Source of the DNA: Bacteroidota bacterium
GTDB taxonomy: Bacteria; Bacteroidota; Bacteroidia; Bacteroidales; Bacteroidaceae
DNA: 31,473 nucleotides
Assembly: GCA_023415545.1 (NCBI GenBank)
Contig: JAEZKJ010000020.1
Location: 1-31,473, forward strand
Direction: 5' to 3'
Shown: positions 24,214 to 31,473 of the stretch, one piece after another
Layout of the letters: the number at the start of each line of letters is the position of its first letter
Position numbering within the stretch: position 1 is the stretch's first letter
Translations under genes and position numbers: made by a program
The notes under the pieces: generated by a model
Database searches by the model: none
What the model was told of the DNA's origin: nothing
The model's input: the letters and a program-made list of their open reading frames with translations, nothing else

Positions 24214-26268
24214 ATGACAAAGCATATTGCTGAACTAGAGATCGTTAAAAACGATCCTTGGCTAAAACCTTATGAATCGGCTATAGAGGGACGACATAAT
24301 TATGCTATTGAAAAAGAGAATGAACTAACTCAAGGAAAGGGAAGCTTATCTGATTTCGCTACCGGATATCTCTATTTTGGTATGCATAGAGATAAAAAAT
24401 ATTGGACATTTCGTGAGTGGGCTCCTAATGCTACAGAGATTTATCTTATAGGTGATTTTTGCAATTGGGAAAAGAATGAAAAGTTCAAATTAAGGAAGAT
24501 AAAACATTCAAATGGTGTATGGGAACTTAAAATACCTATTGGATGGCTTCGTCATGGCAATCTCTATAAATTAATTGTTTGCTGGAATGGTGGAGAAGGA
24601 GAGAGAATACCTGCTTGGGCTACTCGCGTTATTCAAGACCAAGAGACAAAAATATTTTGTGCTCAGATTTGGGAGCCAGAAAATCCATATATTTTCAAGA
24701 AAAAAGTTTTCCGCCCTAAAACAGATCCTCTGTTGATTTATGAGTGCCATATTGGCATGTCTCAACAGGAAGAGAAGGTAGGAACTTACAATGAATTCCG
24801 CGAAAAGGTGTTGCCTCGTGTTATTGCACAGGGATATAACTGCATCCAAATTATGGCAATACAGGAACATCCATATTATGGAAGTTTTGGATACCATGTA
24901 TCCAGCTTTTTTGCTCCATCTTCACGATTTGGTACACCTGATGATTTAAAACAGCTTATTGATGAAGCTCACAAAAATAATATATCCGTTATTATGGATA
25001 TAGTTCATTCACATGCTGTAAAAAATGAGGTTGAGGGCTTAGCAAATTTTGCCGGTGACCCTAATCAATATTTCTATCCTGGAGATAAAAGAGAGCATCC
25101 AGCTTGGGATTCACTATGTTTTGATTATGGAAAAAATGAGGTTCTTCATTTCTTACTATCAAACTGTAAATATTGGCTTGAAGTGTTCCGTTTTGATGGA
25201 TTCCGTTTTGATGGAGTTACATCAATGTTATATCATAGTCATGGTTTAGGTGAGCATTTTACAAGCTATGCCGACTATTATAATGGCATGCAAGATGATA
25301 ATGCTATTTGTTATCTCACTTTGGCCAATAAATTAATTCATGAAATTAACTCAAAAGCGATTACCATTGCTGAGGAGGTTTCGGGAATGCCTGGACTAGC
25401 TGCTCCTTTCAAAAATGGAGGTTATGGCTTTGACTATAGAATGGCTATGAACATTCCTGATTTTTGGATTAAAACAATTAAAGAGAAGATTGATGAGGAT
25501 TGGAAACCTTCTTCATTATTCTATGAATTAACAAATAGAAGGGCTGATGAGATGACTATTTCATATGCTGAAAGTCATGATCAGGCTTTAGTGGGAGATA
25601 AAACCATAATTTTCCGTCTTGTTGATTCGGATATGTATTGGCATTTCCAAAAGGGTGATCAAAATTATAGAGTGAATAGAGGTATTGCTCTTCACAAAAT
25701 GATACGTATGCTGACTGTTGCTACAATGAATGGTGGTTATCTTAACTTCATGGGAAATGAGTTTGGTCATCCAGAATGGATAGATTTCCCTCGTGAGGGC
25801 AATGGATGGTCACATAAGTATGCTCGTAGACAGTGGAATTTGGTTGATGATAAAAAATTATGTTATCACTATCTTGGCGATTTTGATGCTGCATTAATAC
25901 ATCTTATTACTAGTATTCCTGATTTTAGTTATAGTAAAGTAACTGAAATTTGTATAAATGACGAAGATCAAGTGTTGGCCTTTAAGAGAAAGAGTTTAAC
26001 TTTCATCTTTAACTTTAATCCGGTTAAATCGTTTGTAGATTATGGATTTTTAGTTAACGCTGGTGAATATGATGTTGTTTTAAACACCGATTCAACGGAG
26101 TTTGGTGGTCATGGATTTGCCGATGATTCTATATGCCATATAACAAACTTTGATCCTTTATATAAAAGAGAACAGAAGGAGTGGCTCAAATTATACCTCC
26201 CTGCTCGTACAGCTGTAGTATTGAAAAAACGTAGGGCAAATAATCCTGATAAATTATTGTTAGATTAA
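24214..26268 (+). CDS. glgB: 1,4-alpha-glucan branching enzyme (GH13)
   Basis: A 684-residue glycogen branching enzyme that makes alpha-1,6 branches. An N-terminal CBM48-like domain (about 55-150: YWTFREWAPNATEIYLIGDF) precedes the GH13 barrel. The catalytic nucleophile is D333 in FRFDGVTSM, the acid/base is in AEEVSG (E387), and ESHDQ (H455, D456) follows. The pattern resembles the eukaryote-like GlgB typical of Bacteroidales. No other glycogen genes are in the window; the upstream neighbour is the YhcH-family gene. Length and motifs appear complete. Confidence 0.95.
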   Translation: MTKHIAELEIVKNDPWLKPYESAIEGRHNYAIEKENELTQGKGSLSDFATGYLYFGMHRDKKYWTFREWAPNATEIYLIGDFCNWEKNEKFKLRKIKHSNGVWELKIPIGWLRHGNLYKLIVCWNGGEGERIPAWATRVIQDQETKIFCAQIWEPENPYIFKKKVFRPKTDPLLIYECHIGMSQQEEKVGTYNEFREKVLPRVIAQGYNCIQIMAIQEHPYYGSFGYHVSSFFAPSSRFGTPDDLKQLIDEAHKNNISVIMDIVHSHAVKNEVEGLANFAGDPNQYFYPGDKREHPAWDSLCFDYGKNEVLHFLLSNCKYWLEVFRFDGFRFDGVTSMLYHSHGLGEHFTSYADYYNGMQDDNAICYLTLANKLIHEINSKAITIAEEVSGMPGLAAPFKNGGYGFDYRMAMNIPDFWIKTIKEKIDEDWKPSSLFYELTNRRADEMTISYAESHDQALVGDKTIIFRLVDSDMYWHFQKGDQNYRVNRGIALHKMIRMLTVATMNGGYLNFMGNEFGHPEWIDFPREGNGWSHKYARRQWNLVDDKKLCYHYLGDFDAALIHLITSIPDFSYSKVTEICINDEDQVLAFKRKSLTFIFNFNPVKSFVDYGFLVNAGEYDVVLNTDSTEFGGHGFADDSICHITNFDPLYKREQKEWLKLYLPARTAVVLKKRRANNPDKLLLD

Positions 26269-26387
26269 TTAGCAATAATGCTCCTAAGTTTCGTTTTCAT
26301 GAAGAAGAATAGGGCGATAAAAAAGTGATATTAAAACCGAAAAAAATGATGGCTTAATATTATAAAGAAACTATATTTTTATTGGAT

Positions 26388-26414
26388 AAAAGCTCGGTAT
26401 TCTACCGGGCTTTT
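26388..26414 (+). terminator. Rho-independent terminator downstream of glgB
   Basis: A 12-bp stem with one T-G pair (AAAAGCTCGGTA with TACCGGGCTTTT) around a 3-nt loop, running into TTTTTCTTTTT. It lies about 120 nt after the glgB stop. Confidence 0.85.
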
Positions 26415-26621
26415 TCTTTTTAAGTCTCAGTTTAAGACTATAATATGCAGTAAATCTATAATTATAGACGATCCTTCCAACTATTATCCAATTTTGATGT
26501 TATCTTCTATTATAAAATGATTAATTATACTCTTTTATATGATATTAAGTATCAATCTCTTTTTAGCATTAATTTTACATATTAGTGCACCTCTACAGAT
26601 AAATAATATTTAATCTTTTCA

Positions 26622-26652
26622 TTTGTGATTTGCACTGCTTTTACTAATTTTG
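26622..26652 (+). promoter_or_regulatory. Canonical Bacteroidetes promoter of proS
   Basis: TTTG at 26622-26625, exactly 19 nt, then TAATTTTG at 26645-26652. Both match the -33/-7 consensus perfectly. The leader to the proS ATG is about 30 nt. Confidence 0.75.
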
Positions 26653-26689
26653 CAGTTTAAAATCAGAAAAAGAAAATAACAATATAGCA

Positions 26690-28177
26690 ATGGCAGAATT
26701 AAAAGAACTTACTAAAAGAAGTGAAAATTATTCACAATGGTATAATGACCTAGTAGTAAAGGCTGATTTAGCTGAACAATCACCTGTTCGTGGATGTATG
26801 GTTATCAAGCCTTATGGCTACGCTATTTGGGAGAAGATGCAGCGTCAGTTGGATGATATGTTTAAGGAGACAGGACATGTAAATGCATATTTCCCTTTGC
26901 TTATCCCAAAATCATACTTGAGCCGTGAGGCTGAACATGTTGAGGGTTTTGCTAAAGAGTGTGCTGTAGTTACTCATTATCGCCTAAAAAATGCAGAGGA
27001 TGGCTCAGGTGTTGTGGTTGATCCTAATGCTAGACTTGAAGAAGAGCTTATAATTCGCCCTACTTCTGAAACTATTATATGGAGTACTTATAAGAATTGG
27101 ATTCAATCTTATCGTGATCTTCCTATACTTTGTAACCAGTGGGCAAACGTTATGCGCTGGGAAATGCGTACTCGTCTTTTCTTAAGAACAGCAGAGTTCT
27201 TATGGCAAGAGGGTCATACTGCTCATGCTACTCGTGAGGAGGCTGAAGAAGAGGCAAGAAAGATGCTTCATGTATATGGTGATTTCGCTGAAAAATATAT
27301 GGCTGTGCCTGTTGTAAAGGGTGTTAAATCGGCTAATGAGCGTTTTGCCGGTGCTCTTGACACTTACACAATCGAAGGATTGATGCAGGATGGTAAAGCT
27401 TTACAATGTGGAACTTCACATTTCCTTGGTCAAAACTTTGCCAAAGCATTTGATGTTCAGTTTGTTAATAAAGAGAATAAACTTGAATATGTTTGGGCTA
27501 CTTCATGGGGTGTATCTACACGTCTTATGGGTGCTCTTATCATGACTCACTCGGATGATAACGGATTGGTGTTGCCTCCAAAATTGGCTCCAATACAGGT
27601 AGTAATCATTCCTATTTACAAAAATGCCGAAATGCTTGCTAAAATTGATGAGAAGATAGCACCAATGGTAGAAAAGATGAAGGCTATGGGTATATCGGTG
27701 AAGTATGATAATGCTGATAATAAACGTCCAGGATTTAAATTTGCTGATTATGAGTTAAGAGGTGTTCCTGTACGTCTTGTGATGGGAGGAAGAGACCTTG
27801 AAAACAATACAATGGAGGTTATGCGTCGTGATACACTTGAAAAACAGACTGTATCGGCAGAAAATATAGAAGAATATGTTAAAAACCTTCTTGATGAGAT
27901 TCAAGAAAATATATTCAATAAAGCTAAAAAATATCGCGAAGATCACATCGTTAAGGTTGACTCATACGATGAATTCAAAGAGAAAATTGAAGATGGTGGC
28001 TTCATTTTAGCACATTGGGATGGTACTCCAGAGACTGAGGAACGTATTAAGGAAGAGACAAAAGCAACTATCCGTTGTATTCCTTTGGAGGCTGATGAGG
28101 AGAGCTTAACGCCTGGTACTTGTATGGTAACAGGAAAGCCATCAGCTAGAAGAGTGCTGTTTGCTAGAGCATATTAA
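26690..28177 (+). CDS. proS: Prolyl-tRNA synthetase (archaeal/eukaryotic-type)
   Basis: A 495-residue class II aminoacyl-tRNA synthetase that charges tRNA-Pro. It is of the short archaeal/eukaryotic-like ProRS type, lacking the large editing insertion of the E. coli-type enzyme. Class II motifs are clear: RGCMVIKPYGYAIWEKMQRQ (motif 1 area), RPTSETIIW, RWEMRTRLFLRTAEFLWQEGH (motif 2), and the motif 3 area near SWGVSTRLMGALIMTHSDD. The anticodon-binding domain begins near APIQVVIIPIYK, and the C-terminal zinc-type domain ends in AY. It has a canonical promoter and its own terminator. Confidence 0.97.
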   Translation: MAELKELTKRSENYSQWYNDLVVKADLAEQSPVRGCMVIKPYGYAIWEKMQRQLDDMFKETGHVNAYFPLLIPKSYLSREAEHVEGFAKECAVVTHYRLKNAEDGSGVVVDPNARLEEELIIRPTSETIIWSTYKNWIQSYRDLPILCNQWANVMRWEMRTRLFLRTAEFLWQEGHTAHATREEAEEEARKMLHVYGDFAEKYMAVPVVKGVKSANERFAGALDTYTIEGLMQDGKALQCGTSHFLGQNFAKAFDVQFVNKENKLEYVWATSWGVSTRLMGALIMTHSDDNGLVLPPKLAPIQVVIIPIYKNAEMLAKIDEKIAPMVEKMKAMGISVKYDNADNKRPGFKFADYELRGVPVRLVMGGRDLENNTMEVMRRDTLEKQTVSAENIEEYVKNLLDEIQENIFNKAKKYREDHIVKVDSYDEFKEKIEDGGFILAHWDGTPETEERIKEETKATIRCIPLEADEESLTPGTCMVTGKPSARRVLFARAY

Positions 28178-28205
28178 ATCTTTGACAAATAATATAATAT
28201 AACTT

Positions 28206-28234
28206 AAGCCGGCAGCAGTGAATGCTCCCGGCTT
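28206..28234 (+). terminator. Rho-independent terminator after proS
   Basis: Stem AAGCCGG-C-AGCA against TGCT-C-CCGGCTT (one C-C mismatch) with a GTGAA loop, followed by TCTTTT. It ends only 17 nt before the fetA-like start. The upstream in-frame ATG at 28222 sits inside this hairpin and is unlikely to be used. Confidence 0.85.
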
Positions 28235-28251
28235 TCTTTTACTTGATTAAA

Positions 28252-28887
28252 ATGATTAAAATAGAAAATCTATCAATAAAGTTCGATGGTAAATACCTTT
28301 TCAAATCGCTCTCTTTGCAGATCGACAATGGTGAAATGGTATGTATATGTGGTGGATCGGGATCGGGTAAGAGTTCACTTTTAAAATCATTACTCGGCTT
28401 TTTGCCTATTTTAGAGGGTAAAATTGTGATGAATGGTAAAGAACTTACTGCTGATAGTGCTGAGAGTATTCGCCGTGAAATAGGTTGGATTCCTCAAGAA
28501 CTCTCTTTGCCATGTGAGTGGGTGAGAGAAATGGTTGAAATACCTTTTCTAATCAAGGTTAATAGAAAAAATGAGTTTAGTAAGAATAGACTTTTTGAAC
28601 TATTTCAAGAACTTGGACTAGACAAAATACTATATGACAAAAGAGTGTCAGAAATTTCGGGAGGGCAGCGTCAAAGAATCATGATAGCTGTATCTTCTAT
28701 GTTAAATAAAAAAATTATGATTCTTGACGAACCTACTTCAGCTCTCGATCCAGAATCATGTAAAAAAGTTATTAATTTCTTAGATAAAATAAGGAAAAAT
28801 GGCGTTACTATTATTGTAGTTTCACATGATAGGCTTCTTGCCAAATCTTGTGATAGGGTGATAGAACTAAATGGTGAAAATGTATGA
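28252..28887 (+). CDS. ABC transporter ATP-binding protein (FetA/YbbL-like)
   Basis: A 211-residue ATPase. The ATG at 28252 starts the classical MIKIENLSIKFDGK strand; the ATG at 28222 would begin in the terminator hairpin. Walker A is GGSGSGKS (34-41), the signature is ISGGQRQR (from 135), Walker B is KIMILDEPTSALDPE (from 154) and the H-loop is VSHDR. Its stop overlaps the permease start by 4 nt (ATGA), so translation is probably coupled. With a UPF0014-type permease, the pair resembles E. coli FetAB (YbbLM), linked to iron export and oxidative stress resistance; the substrate here is inferred from that. Confidence 0.9.
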   Translation: MIKIENLSIKFDGKYLFKSLSLQIDNGEMVCICGGSGSGKSSLLKSLLGFLPILEGKIVMNGKELTADSAESIRREIGWIPQELSLPCEWVREMVEIPFLIKVNRKNEFSKNRLFELFQELGLDKILYDKRVSEISGGQRQRIMIAVSSMLNKKIMILDEPTSALDPESCKKVINFLDKIRKNGVTIIVVSHDRLLAKSCDRVIELNGENV

Positions 28888-29678
28888 CGACTATTGATAT
28901 TGACTATTTAAGTTTAGCCATTGGGCTTTTATTACTTTTAATTCCTATATATTTTCTTTGGAAATATAAAACAGGTCTTCTCAAGCCTATACTTATTGGC
29001 GCATCAAGAATGATCATTCAACTCTTTCTTATTGGTGTATATTTGAGATTCCTCTTTGCGTGGGATAATCCTATTATTAATTTACTTTGGGTGTTTATAA
29101 TGGTTGGAGTGGCATCGGAGACCTCTCTTAGTGGCACAAAACTGAAAAGAAAAATATATTTAATTCCTATATATGTAGGCTTTCTTGTAACTGTTGTGCT
29201 GATTGGATTATACTTTTTAGCTTTTGTTTTGAAACTTGATAATATCTTCTCAGCTCGTTATTTTATTCCAATATTTGGTATTATGATGGGTAATATGTTG
29301 GGAGTTAATGTAATAGGACTTAATACATTTTATGACGGGTTGCAAAGAGAGGAGCAAATGTATTATTATCTACTTGGTAATGGTGCTACTCGAAGTGAAG
29401 CTACAGCTCCATTTATTAGAAAAGCGCTAATTAAATCTTTTAGTCCTGCAATTGCAAATATGGCCGTTACCGGTCTTGTTGCACTGCCGGGAACCATGAT
29501 TGGACAGATTCTTGGAGGTAGTTCTCCTAATGTTTCTATCAAATACCAGATAATGATTATCGTAATTACAACAGCATCATCTATGCTTTCGCTTATGATA
29601 ACCATATATCTTGCTTCAAAAAAATCATTTGATGCTTATGGTCGACCTCTTCCTGTACATGTAGGGGAGAAGAGATAA
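28884..29678 (+). CDS. ABC transporter permease, UPF0014/FetB family
   Basis: A 264-residue inner-membrane protein with about seven helices, at the usual UPF0014 length. Family signatures include GASRMIIQLFLIGVYLRF, MVGVASETSLSGTK, GMMLGVN-like MMGNMLGVNVIGLN, ERQ-type LGNGATRSEATAPFIRKA, and ALVALPGTMIGQIL-like GLVALPGTMIGQILGG. Its start overlaps the ATPase stop by 4 nt. The two together probably form one exporter, with iron as the likely substrate by analogy with FetB. A strong hairpin follows. Confidence 0.92.
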   Translation: MTTIDIDYLSLAIGLLLLLIPIYFLWKYKTGLLKPILIGASRMIIQLFLIGVYLRFLFAWDNPIINLLWVFIMVGVASETSLSGTKLKRKIYLIPIYVGFLVTVVLIGLYFLAFVLKLDNIFSARYFIPIFGIMMGNMLGVNVIGLNTFYDGLQREEQMYYYLLGNGATRSEATAPFIRKALIKSFSPAIANMAVTGLVALPGTMIGQILGGSSPNVSIKYQIMIIVITTASSMLSLMITIYLASKKSFDAYGRPLPVHVGEKR

Positions 29679-29687
29679 ATTAATAAA

Positions 29688-29726
29688 ATAGCCTATTTAT
29701 TTCATTAAGTGAAAAAAATAGGCTAT
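29688..29726 (+). terminator. Terminator after the FetAB-like operon
   Basis: An 11-bp perfect stem (ATAGCCTATTT with AAATAGGCTAT) with an inner TTTCA/TGAAA pair, then CTTT. The right end also forms TATCTTTA, one base off the -7 consensus, 21 nt before nif3's ATG and so a possible promoter for it. Confidence 0.75.
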
Positions 29727-29751
29727 CTTTATCACCAAATTTTCACGAGAC

Positions 29752-30843
29752 ATGAAGATTAAGGAGATTATTGCTGCCCTTGAGACATTCGCGCCTCTGC
29801 CTTTGCAAGATAGTTATGACAATGCTGGCTTGCAAGTTGGACTGACAGAGACGGAAGCTACAGGGGCTTTGTTGTGTCTAGACGTTACTGAATCTATAAT
29901 TCAAGAGGCTGTAAGTTTAGATTGTAACCTAATTATATCACATCATCCTCTAATTTTTAAGGGATATAAATCGATTTCAGGTAAGGATTATGTTGAAAGA
30001 TGCATAATAGAGGCTATTAAGAATGATATAGTGATATATTCTATGCATACTAATCTTGACAATGCTTTAAACGGAGTAAGTTTTAAAATAGCTCAAAAGT
30101 TGGGGCTGGAGAATGTCAAGGTCCTTGATCCTTTAAATGATAAGCTTCTTAAACTGGTAACTTTTGTTCCTAATGCCCAAGCTGCAGAAGTAAGAAAAGC
30201 TCTTTTTGATGCCGGCTGTGGACATATAGGTAACTACGATTCATGTAGCTATAATCTTCATGGAGAGGGTACTTTTAGAGCTAGAAATGGAGCAAATCCA
30301 TTTTGTGGAGAGATAGGAAAGGAGCATGTGGAAGAGGAGGTGAGAATAGAGACCATTTTACCTGATTATCTTAAAAATAGTGTTACTAAAGCTTTAATAA
30401 AAGCTCATCCTTATGAAGAACCTGCTTATGATTTCTATAAGTTATCAAATAAATGGAATCAAATGGGAGCAGGAGTTATAGGTGAATTACAAGAACCAAA
30501 AAGTGAACTAGAATTCCTAAAGGATGTAAAGAAGATTTTTGAAGTTGGATGTTTAAAGCATAATAGACTAACTGGACGTTTAATTCAGAAAGTCGCTATT
30601 TGTGGTGGTTCCGGAGCGTTTCTTATTCCTAAAGCCGTTGGTAAAGCTGATGTGTTTATAACAGGCGAAGTTAAATATCATGACTATTTCAACTATAATG
30701 ATTCAATTCTCGTTGCTGAGATTGGACATTATGAGAGTGAACAATATACTAAAGAGATATTTTATTCAATAATTAAGGAGGCATTTCCATCTTTAGAGGT
30801 TATAATCTCGAAGATAAATACCAATCCGATTAAATACTTATAA
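29752..30843 (+). CDS. Nif3-like dinuclear metal centre protein
   Basis: A 363-residue member of the NIF3/YbgI/YqfO family. It is the long form: the two halves of the NIF3 fold are separated by an inserted CutA/PII-like domain (about 130-235, from LVTFVPNAQAAEVRKALFDAG to HPYEEPAYDFYKL). Metal ligands are seen in IISHHPLIFKG (H64, H65), MHTNLDNALNG, and IGHYESEQYTKE near the C-terminus. Members form hexameric rings; the biochemical role is unsettled. It is followed after 5 nt by a coiled-coil zinc-ribbon protein gene, a pairing I recall from other Bacteroidetes. Confidence 0.93.
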   Translation: MKIKEIIAALETFAPLPLQDSYDNAGLQVGLTETEATGALLCLDVTESIIQEAVSLDCNLIISHHPLIFKGYKSISGKDYVERCIIEAIKNDIVIYSMHTNLDNALNGVSFKIAQKLGLENVKVLDPLNDKLLKLVTFVPNAQAAEVRKALFDAGCGHIGNYDSCSYNLHGEGTFRARNGANPFCGEIGKEHVEEEVRIETILPDYLKNSVTKALIKAHPYEEPAYDFYKLSNKWNQMGAGVIGELQEPKSELEFLKDVKKIFEVGCLKHNRLTGRLIQKVAICGGSGAFLIPKAVGKADVFITGEVKYHDYFNYNDSILVAEIGHYESEQYTKEIFYSIIKEAFPSLEVIISKINTNPIKYL

Positions 30844-30848
30844 ATATT

Positions 30849-31473
30849 ATGACTAAAGAAGTTAAAAAGGAGCCTATCGAATTAACAGTAGAAGATAAGT
30901 TAAGAGCTTTATATCAGTTGCAGACAATGCTTTCTGAAATTGATAAGATTAAAACTTTGCGTGGTGAACTTCCTCTTGAAGTTCAAGACCTTGAGGATGA
31001 GGTTGCGGGATTGAGCACTCGTATCGATAAATTAAAATCGGATATGGAAGAGCTTAAAAAAAGTATTTCATCAAAGAAAATCGAGATTGAAAAAGGAAAA
31101 GCTGCAGTTGAAAAGTATAAATCTCAGCAAGATAATGTACGTAACAATCGTGAGTACGATGTTTTGAGCAAAGAGATTGAATTCCAGTCACTTGAAATTG
31201 AACTTTGCGAAAAGAGAATTAAAGAATATACTGCTGAATTAAAAGATAAAGAGGCTGAGATAGAAAAGAGTAACGAAGCTCTTGAGGAGAGAAAGAAAGA
31301 TCTTGAAGCTAAAAAATCAGAACTTGATGAAATCATCTCTGAAACAAAGCAAGAAGAGGAAAAACTTCGTGAAAAAGCTAAAGTTCTTGAAACAAAAATT
31401 GAACCACGTCTTCTTCAAGCATTCAAACGTATACGTAAAAACTCAAGAAATGGTCTTGGTATAGTATATGTTC
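30849..31473 (+). CDS. Coiled-coil zinc-ribbon domain protein (DUF164-like), 3' end cut by window
   Basis: An open frame starting at ATG 30849, 5 nt after the nif3 stop, with no stop before the window ends (208 codons seen). It begins MTKEVKKEPIELTVEDKLRAL and runs into a long charged coiled coil (about residues 35-180, rich in K and E with leucine/isoleucine heptads). NNREYDVLSKEIEFQ (about 98-112) is a recognisable signature of the DUF164/C4-type zinc-ribbon family, and PRLLQAFKRIRKNSRNGLG leads towards the missing zinc ribbon. It is probably co-transcribed with nif3. The function of the family is not firmly known. Confidence 0.88.
   Translation, partial: MTKEVKKEPIELTVEDKLRALYQLQTMLSEIDKIKTLRGELPLEVQDLEDEVAGLSTRIDKLKSDMEELKKSISSKKIEIEKGKAAVEKYKSQQDNVRNNREYDVLSKEIEFQSLEIELCEKRIKEYTAELKDKEAEIEKSNEALEERKKDLEAKKSELDEIISETKQEEEKLREKAKVLETKIEPRLLQAFKRIRKNSRNGLGIVYV

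Larger units (their letters stand above)
26269..26689. other. 421-bp intergenic region between glgB and proS
   Basis: No gene is supported. It holds a terminator (26388-26414), a short inverted repeat just after it (AGTCT...AGACT), a 14-bp palindrome (TCTATAATTATAGA, about 26455-26468) and the proS promoter (26622-26652). The remaining sequence is AT-rich and featureless. Confidence 0.5.

Noticed and set aside
26269..26621. tRNA or small RNA gene between glgB and proS
   Set aside because: No cloverleaf, no CCA-type end and no G+C-rich structured stretch apart from the terminator.

Overview
This AT-rich window (roughly one-third G+C by eye) comes from a chromosome of the Bacteroidota, most likely order Bacteroidales. 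The gene families fit: DUF3078, a fimbrillin-family lipoprotein, an RpoE-like ECF sigma factor, PyrB/PyrI with a flavin reductase, archaeal-type ProS, and a BY-kinase with a CpsB-type phosphatase. The promoters fit too: many genes are preceded by the Bacteroidetes -7 element TAnnTTTG, while Shine-Dalgarno sequences are almost absent. No tRNA, rRNA, CRISPR array, transposase or phage gene was seen, so this reads as ordinary core chromosome with a few accessory patches.

Layout. 1-5640: DUF3078 protein (+); divergent WecB-like epimerase (-) and TRIC-type channel (+); ECF sigma factor (+) converging on mtgA (-); OmpA-type lipoprotein (-). 5679-8397: MATE transporter and glyA (-). 8398-9866: a structured 457-bp intergenic region, then an unlisted 41-48 aa acidic peptide gene closely followed by a fimbrillin-family lipoprotein with an uncharacteristic Shine-Dalgarno sequence. 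10126-12110: pyrB-pyrI-flavin reductase operon (-). 12269-17219: PBP1A (+) converging on folK (-), and kdsB with an M16-family protein (+); folK and kdsB diverge from a 26-bp perfect palindrome made of two back-to-back -7 elements. 17286-19209: a 13-repeat MORN protein and an inositol-monophosphatase-family enzyme. 19555-23527: a Wza-like / tyrosine autokinase / CpsB phosphatase export-control operon with no glycosyltransferases beside it. 23758-26268: YhcH-like protein and glycogen branching enzyme. 26690-31473: proS, a FetAB-type ABC exporter, a Nif3-family protein, and the start of a coiled-coil zinc-ribbon protein cut by the window edge.

Functionally, much of the window serves the cell envelope: peptidoglycan synthesis (mtgA, PBP1A), Kdo activation for LPS (kdsB), polysaccharide export control (wza/wzc/cpsB), envelope lipoproteins and a UDP-sugar epimerase homologue. 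The rest is housekeeping (pyrimidine, folate and one-carbon metabolism, prolyl-tRNA charging, glycogen).

No dramatic new multi-gene system is evident. The most interesting items are the palindromic divergent promoter, the peptide/lipoprotein cassette, the epimerase homologue that has lost two catalytic glutamates, and a nested palindromic element between PBP1A and folK. All family assignments come from reading motifs by eye; no search was run.
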